35,465 nt of DNA from positions 1 through 35,465 of the forward strand of contig CAIXTV010000111.1 of the NCBI GenBank assembly GCA_903922465.1. The letters are read 5' to 3'. The DNA is from an uncultured bacterium. Lineage in GTDB: Bacteria > Bacteroidota > Bacteroidia > Bacteroidales > CAIXTV01. Position 1 is the stretch's first letter. The number at the start of each line of letters is the position of its first letter. The notes under the pieces are model-generated. The model saw nothing but the letters and a program-made list of their open reading frames with translations, was not told the DNA's origin and searched no databases. The translations under genes were made by a program, and so were the position numbers. Below, one piece after another: positions 27,547 to 35,465 of this stretch.

Positions 27547-28410
27547 ATGAATCAATCATTCAGACCAGGTGGATTTAACATATTACCCCCTGTAGTAAAA
27601 AACCTTCTCATCATTAACGGACTTTTTTTCTTAGCTAGCTTTGCTTTAGGAAGTTCCTTTGGAATTGACCTTACTGATTATTTGGGTTTACACTTCTTAG
27701 GCGCGGAGAAATTTCGCCCCTATCAGTTTATTACCTATATGTTTATGCATCATGATTTTTCTCACATCTTCTTTAATATGTTTGCCCTTTGGATGTTCGG
27801 AAATGCACTTGAAAACCTCTGGGGACCCAAGAAATTCCTTATCTATTATATTATTACTGGTATTGGAGCTGCACTGATTCATTATCTCATTGTATATATT
27901 GAAGTGACCCCAATTTTAAATACAATCGACAGCTTCCTTGAAAGTCCGTCAAACAATGCATTTGTCGACTTCATGAATAATGGGAAATTGCATGTGGTGT
28001 CAGAAGAAATTCAAAATTCTATGCGTGAATTTATTCCAAGATATAATGCCCTATTAAATTCAAATCCTCAGGCTGCCTTAAGTTCAAGTATTGAATTCAT
28101 TTCTCAATACAGGGTCGAATATCTCAATGCTCCTGTTGTTATTGGTGCCTCAGGTTCAGTGTTTGGTTTATTGTTAGCTTTTGGAATGATGTTCCCCAAC
28201 TCATTGATTTATGTATATTTCGCCATCCCTGTTAAAGCAAAATGGTTTGTTATGATTTATGGTGCCATTGAATTGTTTAGTGGATTTTATAACAGGCCAG
28301 GAGATAATGTTGCACATTTCGCACATCTTGGAGGAATGGTTTTTGGGTTTTTATTGTTGATGTATTGGAGGTATCAGTCTCGTTCACGTTTAAACAAATT
28401 CCATGAATAA
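27547..28410 (+). CDS. Rhomboid-family intramembrane serine protease (first copy)
   Basis: 287 residues, polytopic membrane protein. Rhomboids cleave membrane-anchored substrates within the bilayer. The catalytic serine is in the GASGSVFG motif (Ser202) and the histidine in AHLGG (His260). The helix 2 motif YMFMHHDFSHIFFNMFALWMFG has the expected HxxxN-type arrangement. About 80 residues (roughly 120-195) between the second pair of helices are a large hydrophilic insertion, longer than usual. Translation of the next rhomboid overlaps the last 8 bp, indicating coupling. Confidence 0.9.
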   Translation: MNQSFRPGGFNILPPVVKNLLIINGLFFLASFALGSSFGIDLTDYLGLHFLGAEKFRPYQFITYMFMHHDFSHIFFNMFALWMFGNALENLWGPKKFLIYYIITGIGAALIHYLIVYIEVTPILNTIDSFLESPSNNAFVDFMNNGKLHVVSEEIQNSMREFIPRYNALLNSNPQAALSSSIEFISQYRVEYLNAPVVIGASGSVFGLLLAFGMMFPNSLIYVYFAIPVKAKWFVMIYGAIELFSGFYNRPGDNVAHFAHLGGMVFGFLLLMYWRYQSRSRLNKFHE

Positions 28411-29299
28411 ATCACTTTTTGGACCTGGGTTAAAACTTGTTTTCGATGGTCGTTCAGCACTTTCAAAACTATTACTGATTAATGTCATTGTATTTCTCTT
28501 TATTCAACTTGTAAATGTAGGTTTCTTTCTATTCAACGTCAATCCTGTTTTAAGTGAAACTCTTCCAATATCAAAGTCTGTGTATTGGTTGGCTCTCCCC
28601 TCAGATGTCGAATTATTACTTCTTCGCCCCTGGACCTTAATTTCTTATATGTTTCTTCACGAAAGCATATTCCATATATTCTTTAACATGTTGATGCTCT
28701 ATGTAGGAGGAGGTTTATTTGCTTCTTATCTAGGAAGCAAGAAATTAGTCTATACATATATATTTGGAGGAATAATAGGTGGGATTTTTTATGTAGTCTC
28801 TTTTAACCTATTCCCTGCATTCGAAAACTTGAAACATGCTTCAATTGCCCTTGGAGCTTCAGCTTCGGTTTTAGCAATACTTGTGGCAATTGCAACTTAT
28901 ATCCCAAATTTCACCATGCAGTTATTCCTATTTGGCAAAGTCAAATTGAAATATTTGGTAATTGCATTTATCATTCTCGACCTACTGAGTATTGATAAAG
29001 GAAATCCGGGCGGGCACATTGCTCATATTGGGGGTGCAGCATGGGGATTTCTTTCGATATGGATCCCTCGTTTAGGTTTATTTAAATTTAAGCCTCGTTC
29101 TAAACTTAAATATAAATTGGGCAAAGGAAACACCAAAGCTAAGCCAATTCAACGGCCTATGACCGATGACGAATACAATACTATTAAACAAAATAACCAG
29201 AAAAGGATAGATGGAATATTGGATACTATTTCTAAGAGAGGTTATGATGCTTTAAGCAAAGAAGAAAAGGATTTTTTATTCAATCATCAGAATAAATAA
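28403..29299 (+). CDS. Rhomboid-family protein with C-terminal DUF6576-like tail (second copy)
   Basis: 298 residues. It has the same layout as the previous gene: YMFLHESIFHIFFNMLMLYVGG, the serine motif GASASVLA (Ser153) and HIAHIGG (His205/His208). The residue after the serine is Ala where most rhomboids have Gly, so activity is likely but not certain. The soluble tail (about 245-298, containing DDEYNTIKQNNQKRIDGIL and ISKRGYDALSKEEKDFLF) matches the short helical domain found at the end of many Bacteroidota rhomboids. Overlap with the first rhomboid and a 1-bp gap to the next gene indicate one operon. The pair may form a heteromer (inference). Confidence 0.9.
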   Translation: MNKSLFGPGLKLVFDGRSALSKLLLINVIVFLFIQLVNVGFFLFNVNPVLSETLPISKSVYWLALPSDVELLLLRPWTLISYMFLHESIFHIFFNMLMLYVGGGLFASYLGSKKLVYTYIFGGIIGGIFYVVSFNLFPAFENLKHASIALGASASVLAILVAIATYIPNFTMQLFLFGKVKLKYLVIAFIILDLLSIDKGNPGGHIAHIGGAAWGFLSIWIPRLGLFKFKPRSKLKYKLGKGNTKAKPIQRPMTDDEYNTIKQNNQKRIDGILDTISKRGYDALSKEEKDFLFNHQNK

Positions 29300-29300
29300 C

Positions 29301-30443
29301 GTGGCTAAAAGCAAGAAAAAAAAGTCAGGTATATTAGTTAAAATCCTTTTGGGTTTTAATTTCTTGCTAATTGCCTTAACCCTCCTCTCCTATTTGTCAC
29401 CTTTTGTTGACCCTGCTTATTTTTGGGTAATTGCCTTTTTAGGACTCGCTTTCCCTTTACTTATCTTACTCAATTTAGTTTTTCTTATACTTTGGATGAT
29501 AGTACGCTTACGGCTTGCTTTATATTCTTTTTTCACTATTCTACTTGGAGTTTTCTTTATTTTATCAAACGTTCAATTTCATAAAAGAACAAACATCGAT
29601 AACATCAAAGGAAAAATCAAAGTGATGTCATACAATGTCAGGCTTTTTGATTTGTATAACTATAACAAAAATTGGTCTCTTAATTTCTCAGGAAGAAACA
29701 ATATGTTTTCCTTACTCAAAGAACAAAACCCTGATATTATTTGCTTTCAGGAATACTATTGGGATAGCTCCCGTGCTTTTAACACCACAGATACTTTATT
29801 AAAATTACTTTCGGCAAAACATTATTTCTCAAATTACCCTGTGACCATAAAAAAGATTCATCATTATGGTATTGCTACCTTTTCAAAATACCCAGTACTT
29901 AATCAAGGCATAATTCGTTTCCCAAACAATACTTCTGAATCGGCCATATGGGTTGACATTTTAAAAGAACAAGACACCATCAGGGTGTTTAATGCTCATC
30001 TCGAAAGCATACGATTGGGAAAAGAAGACCAGATGTATTTAAGCAGTTTGACAAATGTAGAGAATGAAAAAATTAAAACAAAACAAACCATTAAAGGCCT
30101 ATTATTGAAGTTCAAGAATTCATTCCAAAAACGTTCAGAGCAATCACGGATTTTAGCAGAAAGCATAGAAGATTCACCTTACCCTGTTATTGTATGTGGC
30201 GATTTTAACGACACCCCTGTTTCTTATACCTATCAGACTGTCTCGCAGGGTTTATTAGATGCTTTTAAAAAATCAGGAAGTGGATTTGGGAATAGCTATA
30301 GTGGGTTTTTCCCATCCTTTAGAATAGATTACATCCTATATTCTTCGTTTTTCAACTCTTATAATTACACAACCCTTCCTAAACCTTACTCAGATCATTA
30401 CCCTATTTTTTGTTACCTTGCACCGGTTTCACAAAACAAATAA
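29301..30443 (+). CDS. Membrane-anchored endonuclease/exonuclease/phosphatase-family protein
   Basis: 380 residues from a GTG start that lies 1 bp after the preceding stop. Three hydrophobic segments (about 10-28, 35-58 and 68-85) anchor the N-terminus. The EEP catalytic domain starts near residue 107 with KVMSYNVRLFD, then has ICFQEYYWD (metal-binding Glu), FNAHLES, CGDFNDTP and the final SDHYPI (catalytic His). Members cleave phosphodiesters in nucleic acids, inositol phosphates or lipids; the membrane anchor favours a non-DNA substrate, but this cannot be settled. Last gene of the mutL operon. Confidence 0.9.
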   Translation: MAKSKKKKSGILVKILLGFNFLLIALTLLSYLSPFVDPAYFWVIAFLGLAFPLLILLNLVFLILWMIVRLRLALYSFFTILLGVFFILSNVQFHKRTNIDNIKGKIKVMSYNVRLFDLYNYNKNWSLNFSGRNNMFSLLKEQNPDIICFQEYYWDSSRAFNTTDTLLKLLSAKHYFSNYPVTIKKIHHYGIATFSKYPVLNQGIIRFPNNTSESAIWVDILKEQDTIRVFNAHLESIRLGKEDQMYLSSLTNVENEKIKTKQTIKGLLLKFKNSFQKRSEQSRILAESIEDSPYPVIVCGDFNDTPVSYTYQTVSQGLLDAFKKSGSGFGNSYSGFFPSFRIDYILYSSFFNSYNYTTLPKPYSDHYPIFCYLAPVSQNK

Positions 30444-30503
30444 AGGTGATTCCTTATTGGTTAAAAATCTAATTTCTGACTTGAGAGTTAAACAAAAGCT
30501 AAT

Positions 30504-30959
30504 TTAGCTCTTTTTTAACCATTCATACAATTTGTAATTATTGGCATTCATATCAAGCGATTCAAAAAGTTTTTGAGCATGTATGTCGTCTTTGCCAATA
30601 TACAATCGCACTCCTTTATAATCGAATGATTGATCCACCACTTCTTTGATTTTTTTAATCAATTCTTTAGAGACTCCCATCCCTCTGTGTTCAGCATCAA
30701 CATAAATTGTGTCGACCCAAATAACTCTTCCATTTCTCCAATCACTCCATTCATTTAAAGTAAGGCAAAACCCAACCACTTTCATATTAAAAATAGCAAC
30801 ATAGTATTGTCCCACTGCTGGGTTTTTAAAGATAAACTCAACTCCTTTTTGTAGTTCTGATTTGACCAGGGAAATGTTTTTTGTTTCCAGTGCAAACTTA
30901 ATTTGAAATTCAATAATTTTCATTGAATCTTCCTGTAAAGCTTTTCTAATGCGTATCAT
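30504..30959 (-). CDS. GNAT-family N-acetyltransferase
   Basis: 151 residues, cytoplasmic. It carries the GNAT core: beta4 (RVIWVDTIYVDAEHRGMGVS) with the acetyl-CoA-binding R-G-M-G-V-S loop followed by the helix KELIKKIKEVV, and a final KLFESLDM stretch of the fold. Transfers acetyl from acetyl-CoA to an amine; substrate not identifiable. Convergent with the EEP gene (60 bp). A short hairpin AGCTA-ATT-TAGCT with a T run (30497-30517), overlapping its last codons, could terminate the EEP transcript. Confidence 0.85.
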   Translation of the reverse strand: MIRIRKALQEDSMKIIEFQIKFALETKNISLVKSELQKGVEFIFKNPAVGQYYVAIFNMKVVGFCLTLNEWSDWRNGRVIWVDTIYVDAEHRGMGVSKELIKKIKEVVDQSFDYKGVRLYIGKDDIHAQKLFESLDMNANNYKLYEWLKKS

Positions 30960-31104
30960 AATTGTAGTTTTTAAAAGTTTCGATAAAGGTACGATTTAAA
31001 TTCCATTTTATAACTACAAGACACTTTTTTATATCAAAAAGTTTCCTGTTGATAAAATGTTTATACGATTATTTTTATTTTAATTTCGATTTTTAATATT
31101 ACTG

Positions 31105-31112
31105 TATCTTTG
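31105..31112 (+). promoter_or_regulatory. Candidate -7 box for purL
   Basis: TATCTTTG matches TAnnTTTG, 26 bp before ATG 31139. No clear TTTG in the -33 region. Confidence 0.45.
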
Positions 31113-31138
31113 TTACCAAATTAAATCACCTATTCTAT

Positions 31139-34100
31139 ATGGTTATATATTTCGTTTTAAAGCAGATAAGTGTTTTTGCCATCTCAATTCAATCAAAACC
31201 CGAGCCTAAAGAAATTGAAAAAATAAATTGGCTTTTGGGTGGAGCCGAATTTCTCGAAAAAAATTCTATTGAAGGAAGCTTTGTTGGTCCCCGAAAAGAA
31301 ATGATTACGCCCTGGTGCACCAATGCTATTGAAATCATGAGCAATATGGGGCTAAAAGGCATAGACAGAATTGAAATGCTTGAAAAAGTTGACCTTCAAG
31401 ATGCGAAATTTGACCCTATGTTGCAGGCAATCTACATCAATCCGGCTCAGGATATTTTTGATATTCATCGTTTGCCCGAAGCTGTTGTTTTTGTTGAAGA
31501 TATTGCAGCTTATAATCAAAAAGAAGGACTTGCTTTGAGTCAGGATGAGATTGAATATCTGGATGAATTAAGCAGAAAAATAAAACGCCCCCTATCCGAT
31601 AGTGAAGTCTTTGGCTTTTCGCAAGTTAATTCTGAACATTGCAGACATAAAATCTTCAATGGCACCTTTATTATTGATGGAATTGAAAAAGAATCTTCTC
31701 TTTTTGCTTTAATTAAGAAAACAGCTAAAGAGCATCCAAACTTTATTGTTTCAGCTTATTCAGATAATGTTGCTTTTATTGAAGGGCCTGTGGCAATTCA
31801 ATTTGCACCTAAAAGACAAGATGTTCCTGATTATTTTCAATTGAAAAAAATCGAGACCGTCATTTCCTTAAAAGCCGAAACTCATAATTTCCCTACCACT
31901 GTTGAGCCTTTTAATGGGGCTGCAACTGGCTCAGGAGGCGAAATAAGAGACCGAATGGCGGGTGGAATTGGAAGTATTCCGATAGCGGGGACGGCTGTTT
32001 ATATGACTTCTTACCCCAGATTGAAAGAAGATAGAAAATGGGAGTCTTATTCTGAAAAAAGGAAATGGTTATATCATAATCCTGCCGAAATATTGATTAA
32101 AGCTTCCAATGGAGCCAGCGATTTTGGCAATAAATTCGGACAGCCCTTGATTTGCGGAAGTCTTTTTACCTTCGAACATTTTTCGGAAAACAAAAAATGG
32201 GGATATGATAAGGTGATTATGCTTGCCGGAGGAATCGGTTTTGCCAGAAAAGAACATGCTCAGAAAAATATTCCTCAGGAAGGCGATAAATTGGTTGTGT
32301 TGGGAGGCGATAATTATAGAATTGGCATGGGCGGTGGCGCTGTTTCTTCAGTTTCAACGGGTGAATTCACCAATTCAATTGAGTTAAATGCCGTTCAACG
32401 TTCGAATCCTGAAATGCAAAAGAGAACATTTAATGCCATACGTGCTATGGCTGAAATGGATGTGAATCCTATTGTTTCCATTCACGATCATGGTGCAGGT
32501 GGACATTTAAATTGTCTTTCGGAATTGATTGAAACAACGGGTGGTGAAATTGATATCAGCAAATTACCCATAGGCGATAAAACCCTTTCTTTAAAAGAGA
32601 TTATCGGAAACGAATCGCAGGAACGAATGGGCCTTGTGATTAACGAAAAACATCTGAAAACCCTACAAAATATCGCCGAACGCGAAAGAGCACCCATCTA
32701 TGTTGTTGGCAAAATTGGGAATAATCAGCATTTACTTTTCAAAGATCCGCTTTCTGGCACCAATCCTATAGATTTGGATTTAAAAGATATGTTTGGGAAA
32801 ACTCCCAAAACAATCATCACCGATACAACTGTAAAAGAACAGTTTGAAGAGCTACATTATGAGCCTTCCATGCTAATGGAATATCTTGAAAGCCTGCTTC
32901 AGATGGAAGCCGTTGCTTGCAAAGACTGGTTAACCAATAAAGTTGACCGTTCGGTTACAGGAAGAATTGCGCTTCAGCAATGTGCAGGCGAAATTCAACT
33001 GCCTTTGAACAATGCCGGCGTGGTGGCTCTCGATTATGAGGGCAAAAAAGGAATTGCAACCGCAATTGGACATGCTCCCATGGCTGCTTTAATCAGTCCT
33101 AAGTCGGGTTCCATTCTTTCGGTAATCGAATCGCTCACCAATATCGTCTTTTGTCCCTTGGCGAAAGGTTTGAAAGGGGTTTCGTTGAGTGCCAATTGGA
33201 TGTGGCCCTGCAAAAACAAAGGGGAAGACGCCCGCTTATATGAAGCCGTGGAAGCATTAAGCAATATGGCTTGCAGTTTAGGCATTAATGTGCCCACAGG
33301 CAAGGATTCGCTTTCGATGACTCAAAAATATCCCGATGGTGAACTGATATTATCGCCAGGAACCGTGATTGTTACGGCAGTTGCTGAAGTTTCTGACATT
33401 TCTGCTTGCGTAACTCCCGTAATTAAAGATGTTCCCAACACCCATCTTCTTTATATCGATTTTATGGGAGGCGAATTTGAATTGGGCGGAAGTGCTTTTT
33501 CGCAGCTATTGAACACTTTAGGCACCCAGGTTCCCCAATTGCCCTACTCAACTTATGTGATCAATTGTTTTAATGCCATTCAGTATTTATTGAATGAAAA
33601 ACTCATTTTAGCCGGTCATGATGTTTCGACAGGTGGACTGATTACTACCTTGTTAGAAATGAATTTCGCTTCTTCAAAAGCCGGAATGGAAATAGATTTG
33701 AATGCTTTTCAGGAAAAAGATATCATTCGTTTGTTGTTTAGCGAAAAACCTGCCGTTGTGATTCAGACTCAACATGCTCAAAGGGTTTTGAGCATCCTCA
33801 AACAAAGGGGAATTGTTTCCTATATTTTAGGAATTTGTCATCAGGAACGCAGTTTTACACTTTATCATCAACGACCTTATAATTTTGATATTGATAAACT
33901 TAGAAACATTTGGTATCAGACTTCCTATCTGTTCGATTGCAAACAAAGTGGAGCCGAACATGCTGCCCAACGTTATGAGAATTATCCAAAGCAAAGGCTA
34001 AGTTTTCAATTTCCTTCCCATTTTAAGGGAAAGGATGCAGCATTGGAACTACAAAAAAACCGAACGGAGAAAAGTGGACTGAAAGCCGCTATCATTAGAG

Positions 34101-34819
34101 AAAAAGGAGTGAACGGCGATCGCGAAATGGCTTACTCTTTATATAAAGCAGGTTTCGATGTGAAGGATGTTCACATGACGGACTTGATAAGTGGTAGAGA
34201 AAATCTGACGGACATCAATATGATAGTGTTTGTGGGTGGATTTTCCAATTCAGATGTAATGGGTTCTGCAAAAGGCTGGGCAGGTGCATTCTTATATAAT
34301 GAACAGGCTCGCAAAACCCTCGAAAACTTCTACAAAAGAGACGATACTTTAAGTCTGGGCGTGTGCAATGGTTGTCAGTTGATGGTCGAATTGGGCCTGA
34401 TTACTCAGCCCGAAAAGAAACCTTTTATGCAATTAAACCAATCTCACAAATTCGAATCAGGTTTTATCAATGTTGATGTTCAAGAAAACAACAGTGTGAT
34501 GCTGAAATCTTTAGCAGGAAGCCGTTTGGGGATATGGGTTGCACATGGAGAGGGCATGTTTAACTTCCCTGAAGAAGAAAACAGCTATCAAATCCCAATG
34601 AAATACACTTATGAGCAATATCCGGGCAATCCGAATGGTTCGATGTTTAATGCAGCAGCAATATGTTCCGAAGATGGACGACATTTAGCCATGATGCCCC
34701 ATCTCGAAAGGGCTATTTTCCCCTGGCAATGGGCACATTATCCCGAAAATCGCCCACAAGACGAAATCACTCCATGGATTGAGGCCTTTGTGAATGCCCG
34801 GAAGTGGGTAGAAAAGTAG
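31139..34819 (+). CDS. purL: Phosphoribosylformylglycinamidine synthase, single-chain form
   Basis: 1,226 residues, the length of the large fused PurL. It catalyses ATP-dependent conversion of FGAR to FGAM with glutamine as ammonia donor, the fourth step of purine synthesis, in the cytoplasm. Visible: N-terminal PurS-like segment (about 1-160); the synthase motifs FSQVNSEHCRHKIFNG and KAETHNFPTTVEPFNGAA; GSGGEIRDRM; the second half of the synthase (HDVSTGGLI); and the C-terminal class I glutaminase with nucleophile Cys1076 (GVCNGCQLM), WVAHGEGMF, and His1188/Glu1190 (MPHLERAIFPWQW). No truncation. Upstream gap 30960-31138 has only the -7 candidate; no other pur gene is in view. Confidence 0.97.
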   Translation: MVIYFVLKQISVFAISIQSKPEPKEIEKINWLLGGAEFLEKNSIEGSFVGPRKEMITPWCTNAIEIMSNMGLKGIDRIEMLEKVDLQDAKFDPMLQAIYINPAQDIFDIHRLPEAVVFVEDIAAYNQKEGLALSQDEIEYLDELSRKIKRPLSDSEVFGFSQVNSEHCRHKIFNGTFIIDGIEKESSLFALIKKTAKEHPNFIVSAYSDNVAFIEGPVAIQFAPKRQDVPDYFQLKKIETVISLKAETHNFPTTVEPFNGAATGSGGEIRDRMAGGIGSIPIAGTAVYMTSYPRLKEDRKWESYSEKRKWLYHNPAEILIKASNGASDFGNKFGQPLICGSLFTFEHFSENKKWGYDKVIMLAGGIGFARKEHAQKNIPQEGDKLVVLGGDNYRIGMGGGAVSSVSTGEFTNSIELNAVQRSNPEMQKRTFNAIRAMAEMDVNPIVSIHDHGAGGHLNCLSELIETTGGEIDISKLPIGDKTLSLKEIIGNESQERMGLVINEKHLKTLQNIAERERAPIYVVGKIGNNQHLLFKDPLSGTNPIDLDLKDMFGKTPKTIITDTTVKEQFEELHYEPSMLMEYLESLLQMEAVACKDWLTNKVDRSVTGRIALQQCAGEIQLPLNNAGVVALDYEGKKGIATAIGHAPMAALISPKSGSILSVIESLTNIVFCPLAKGLKGVSLSANWMWPCKNKGEDARLYEAVEALSNMACSLGINVPTGKDSLSMTQKYPDGELILSPGTVIVTAVAEVSDISACVTPVIKDVPNTHLLYIDFMGGEFELGGSAFSQLLNTLGTQVPQLPYSTYVINCFNAIQYLLNEKLILAGHDVSTGGLITTLLEMNFASSKAGMEIDLNAFQEKDIIRLLFSEKPAVVIQTQHAQRVLSILKQRGIVSYILGICHQERSFTLYHQRPYNFDIDKLRNIWYQTSYLFDCKQSGAEHAAQRYENYPKQRLSFQFPSHFKGKDAALELQKNRTEKSGLKAAIIREKGVNGDREMAYSLYKAGFDVKDVHMTDLISGRENLTDINMIVFVGGFSNSDVMGSAKGWAGAFLYNEQARKTLENFYKRDDTLSLGVCNGCQLMVELGLITQPEKKPFMQLNQSHKFESGFINVDVQENNSVMLKSLAGSRLGIWVAHGEGMFNFPEEENSYQIPMKYTYEQYPGNPNGSMFNAAAICSEDGRHLAMMPHLERAIFPWQWAHYPENRPQDEITPWIEAFVNARKWVEK

Positions 34820-34826
34820 CAGGGGG

Positions 34827-34882
34827 AGTTATAAGTTATAAGTTATGAATTATGAATTATGAGTTATGAGTTATGAGTTTTG
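34827..34882. repeat. Heptamer tandem repeat downstream of purL
   Basis: Eight 7-bp units (AGTTATA, AGTTATG and AATTATG variants, last AGTTTTG) run without gap, starting 8 bp after the purL stop. Confidence 0.85.
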
Positions 34883-34910
34883 GGGTCATATTTATTTCAG
34901 CTACCTATTA

Positions 34911-35270
34911 GCAATAACACATTAACCCTTTAACTTATTTATCCTTCAGTTAATTAGTGATGTATTTATTCCTTAATGTTTCTTTGAGCCTTAGCGTCTT
35001 GATGGCAAAGAAAGAATGCCACTAAGACTCTAAGAACTCTAAGATTCACAAAGAGCTCTTAATAAGCAATAACACATTAACCTATTAACCCATAGTTATT
35101 TGGCGATTTAGTGAATTGTTGATTTAGTGATGTATTTTCTTCCTTAGCGTTTCTTTGAGCCTTTGCGTCTTGGTGGCAAAGAAAGAATGCCACTAAGGCT
35201 CTAAAAGCACCAAGATTCACAAAGGGCTACTTAATAAGCAAGAACACATTAACCCAATAACCCATTCAAT
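34911..35270. repeat. Two tandem copies (and start of a third) of a ~155-172-bp element with palindromic core
   Basis: Copies start at 34911, 35066 and 35238 with GCAATAACACATTAACC (third: GCAAGAACACATTAACC). Each full copy contains an imperfect palindromic core (34971-35056 and 35142-35227): a left arm with TTTCTTTGAGCC and GCGTCTTG(A/G)TGGC, the spacer AAAGAAAGAAT, and a right arm GCCACTAAG(A/G)CTCTAA and AAGATTCACAAAG. Copies are close but not identical. Such palindromic elements with CTTTGAGCC/CTTAGCGTCTT motifs are widespread in bacterial intergenic DNA (general knowledge). No coding capacity. Confidence 0.8.
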
Positions 35271-35294
35271 TCCAGGTGTATGATGCATTTCAAA

Positions 35295-35399
35295 AGTTCA
35301 AATTCATATATTTTCCTTGCAAAATATTATTTTTTCCTTACAAAATGTCATATTTTCCTTACAAAATATCATATTTTCCTTACAAAATATCATAAAATG
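35295..35399. repeat. 21-bp AT-rich tandem repeat
   Basis: Units of exactly 21 bp start at 35316, 35337, 35358 and 35379 with CTTGCAAAAT or CTTACAAAAT and usually ATATTTTC at the end; a decayed unit begins at 35295. It lies near the window edge. The rest of 35400-35465 shows nothing recognised. Confidence 0.8.
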
Positions 35400-35465
35400 G
35401 TTTCAGCATGGGTTTTTACTGTTTGTTGATATAAAATGCAGATACGAAACATGGGAAAATACAGG

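Noticed and set aside
34820-35465. Small genes downstream of purL
   Set aside because: The region is made of repeats and AT-rich DNA with no convincing frame.

Overview
The window is a chromosomal segment of an AT-rich member of the Bacteroidota. Four things suggest this: a C-terminal Por/type IX secretion (T9SS) sorting domain on a giant surface protein, the long single-chain form of PurL (about 1,226 residues with a fused glutaminase), families such as DUF1573, DUF4395, DUF6580 and the regulatory fold of carboxypeptidases, and Bacteroidota-type -7 boxes (TAnnTTTG) in front of several genes. I see no rRNA, tRNA, transposase, integrase, phage gene or CRISPR array.

Layout. 1-5601: the 3' part of a huge repetitive secreted protein, closed by an intrinsic terminator. 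5753-6256: an intergenic tandem array of twelve 42-bp units. 6531-9347: a soluble multi-PAS/GAF sensor kinase. 9552-11772: a secreted glyoxalase-fold protein, a DUF4395 membrane protein and a DUF2889 protein. 11934-16184: a secreted endonuclease I and a 1,016-residue modular surface protein 12 bp apart. 16205-17699: ispH and a DUF2148 iron-sulfur protein. 17970-18902 (minus): a protein of unknown function with a C-terminal carboxypeptidase-regulatory-like domain. 18903-20483: 1.6 kb without genes, dominated by a 21-bp satellite organised into 84-bp four-monomer units and bounded by a perfect 18-bp hairpin. 20484-22021 (minus): cysH and a metallo-beta-lactamase-fold gene, overlapping by 4 bp. 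22116-23492: mpl (peptidoglycan recycling), divergent from the previous pair. 23558-25391: a lipid- or surface-exported DUF1573 protein and a DUF6580 membrane protein, each with a terminator. 25702-30443: an operon mutL - rhomboid - rhomboid - EEP-family phosphohydrolase. 30504-30959 (minus): GNAT acetyltransferase. 31139-34819: purL. 34820-35465: a repeat-rich intergenic end with a heptamer array, two copies of a long imperfect palindromic element and a second 21-bp array.

Most genes are housekeeping or common Bacteroidota accessory genes. The unusual content is the non-coding repeat DNA. Three unrelated-looking tandem arrays (5.7-6.3 kb, 19.4-20.4 kb, 35.3-35.4 kb) all have periods that are exact multiples of 21 bp (42, 21/84, 21) and run without a single indel that I can see. 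The 19.4-20.4 kb array has true higher-order structure: four distinguishable 21-bp monomers repeated nine times as a block, with decayed monomers on its left edge only. These arrays are the best candidates for something undescribed. All functional statements about them here are inference.
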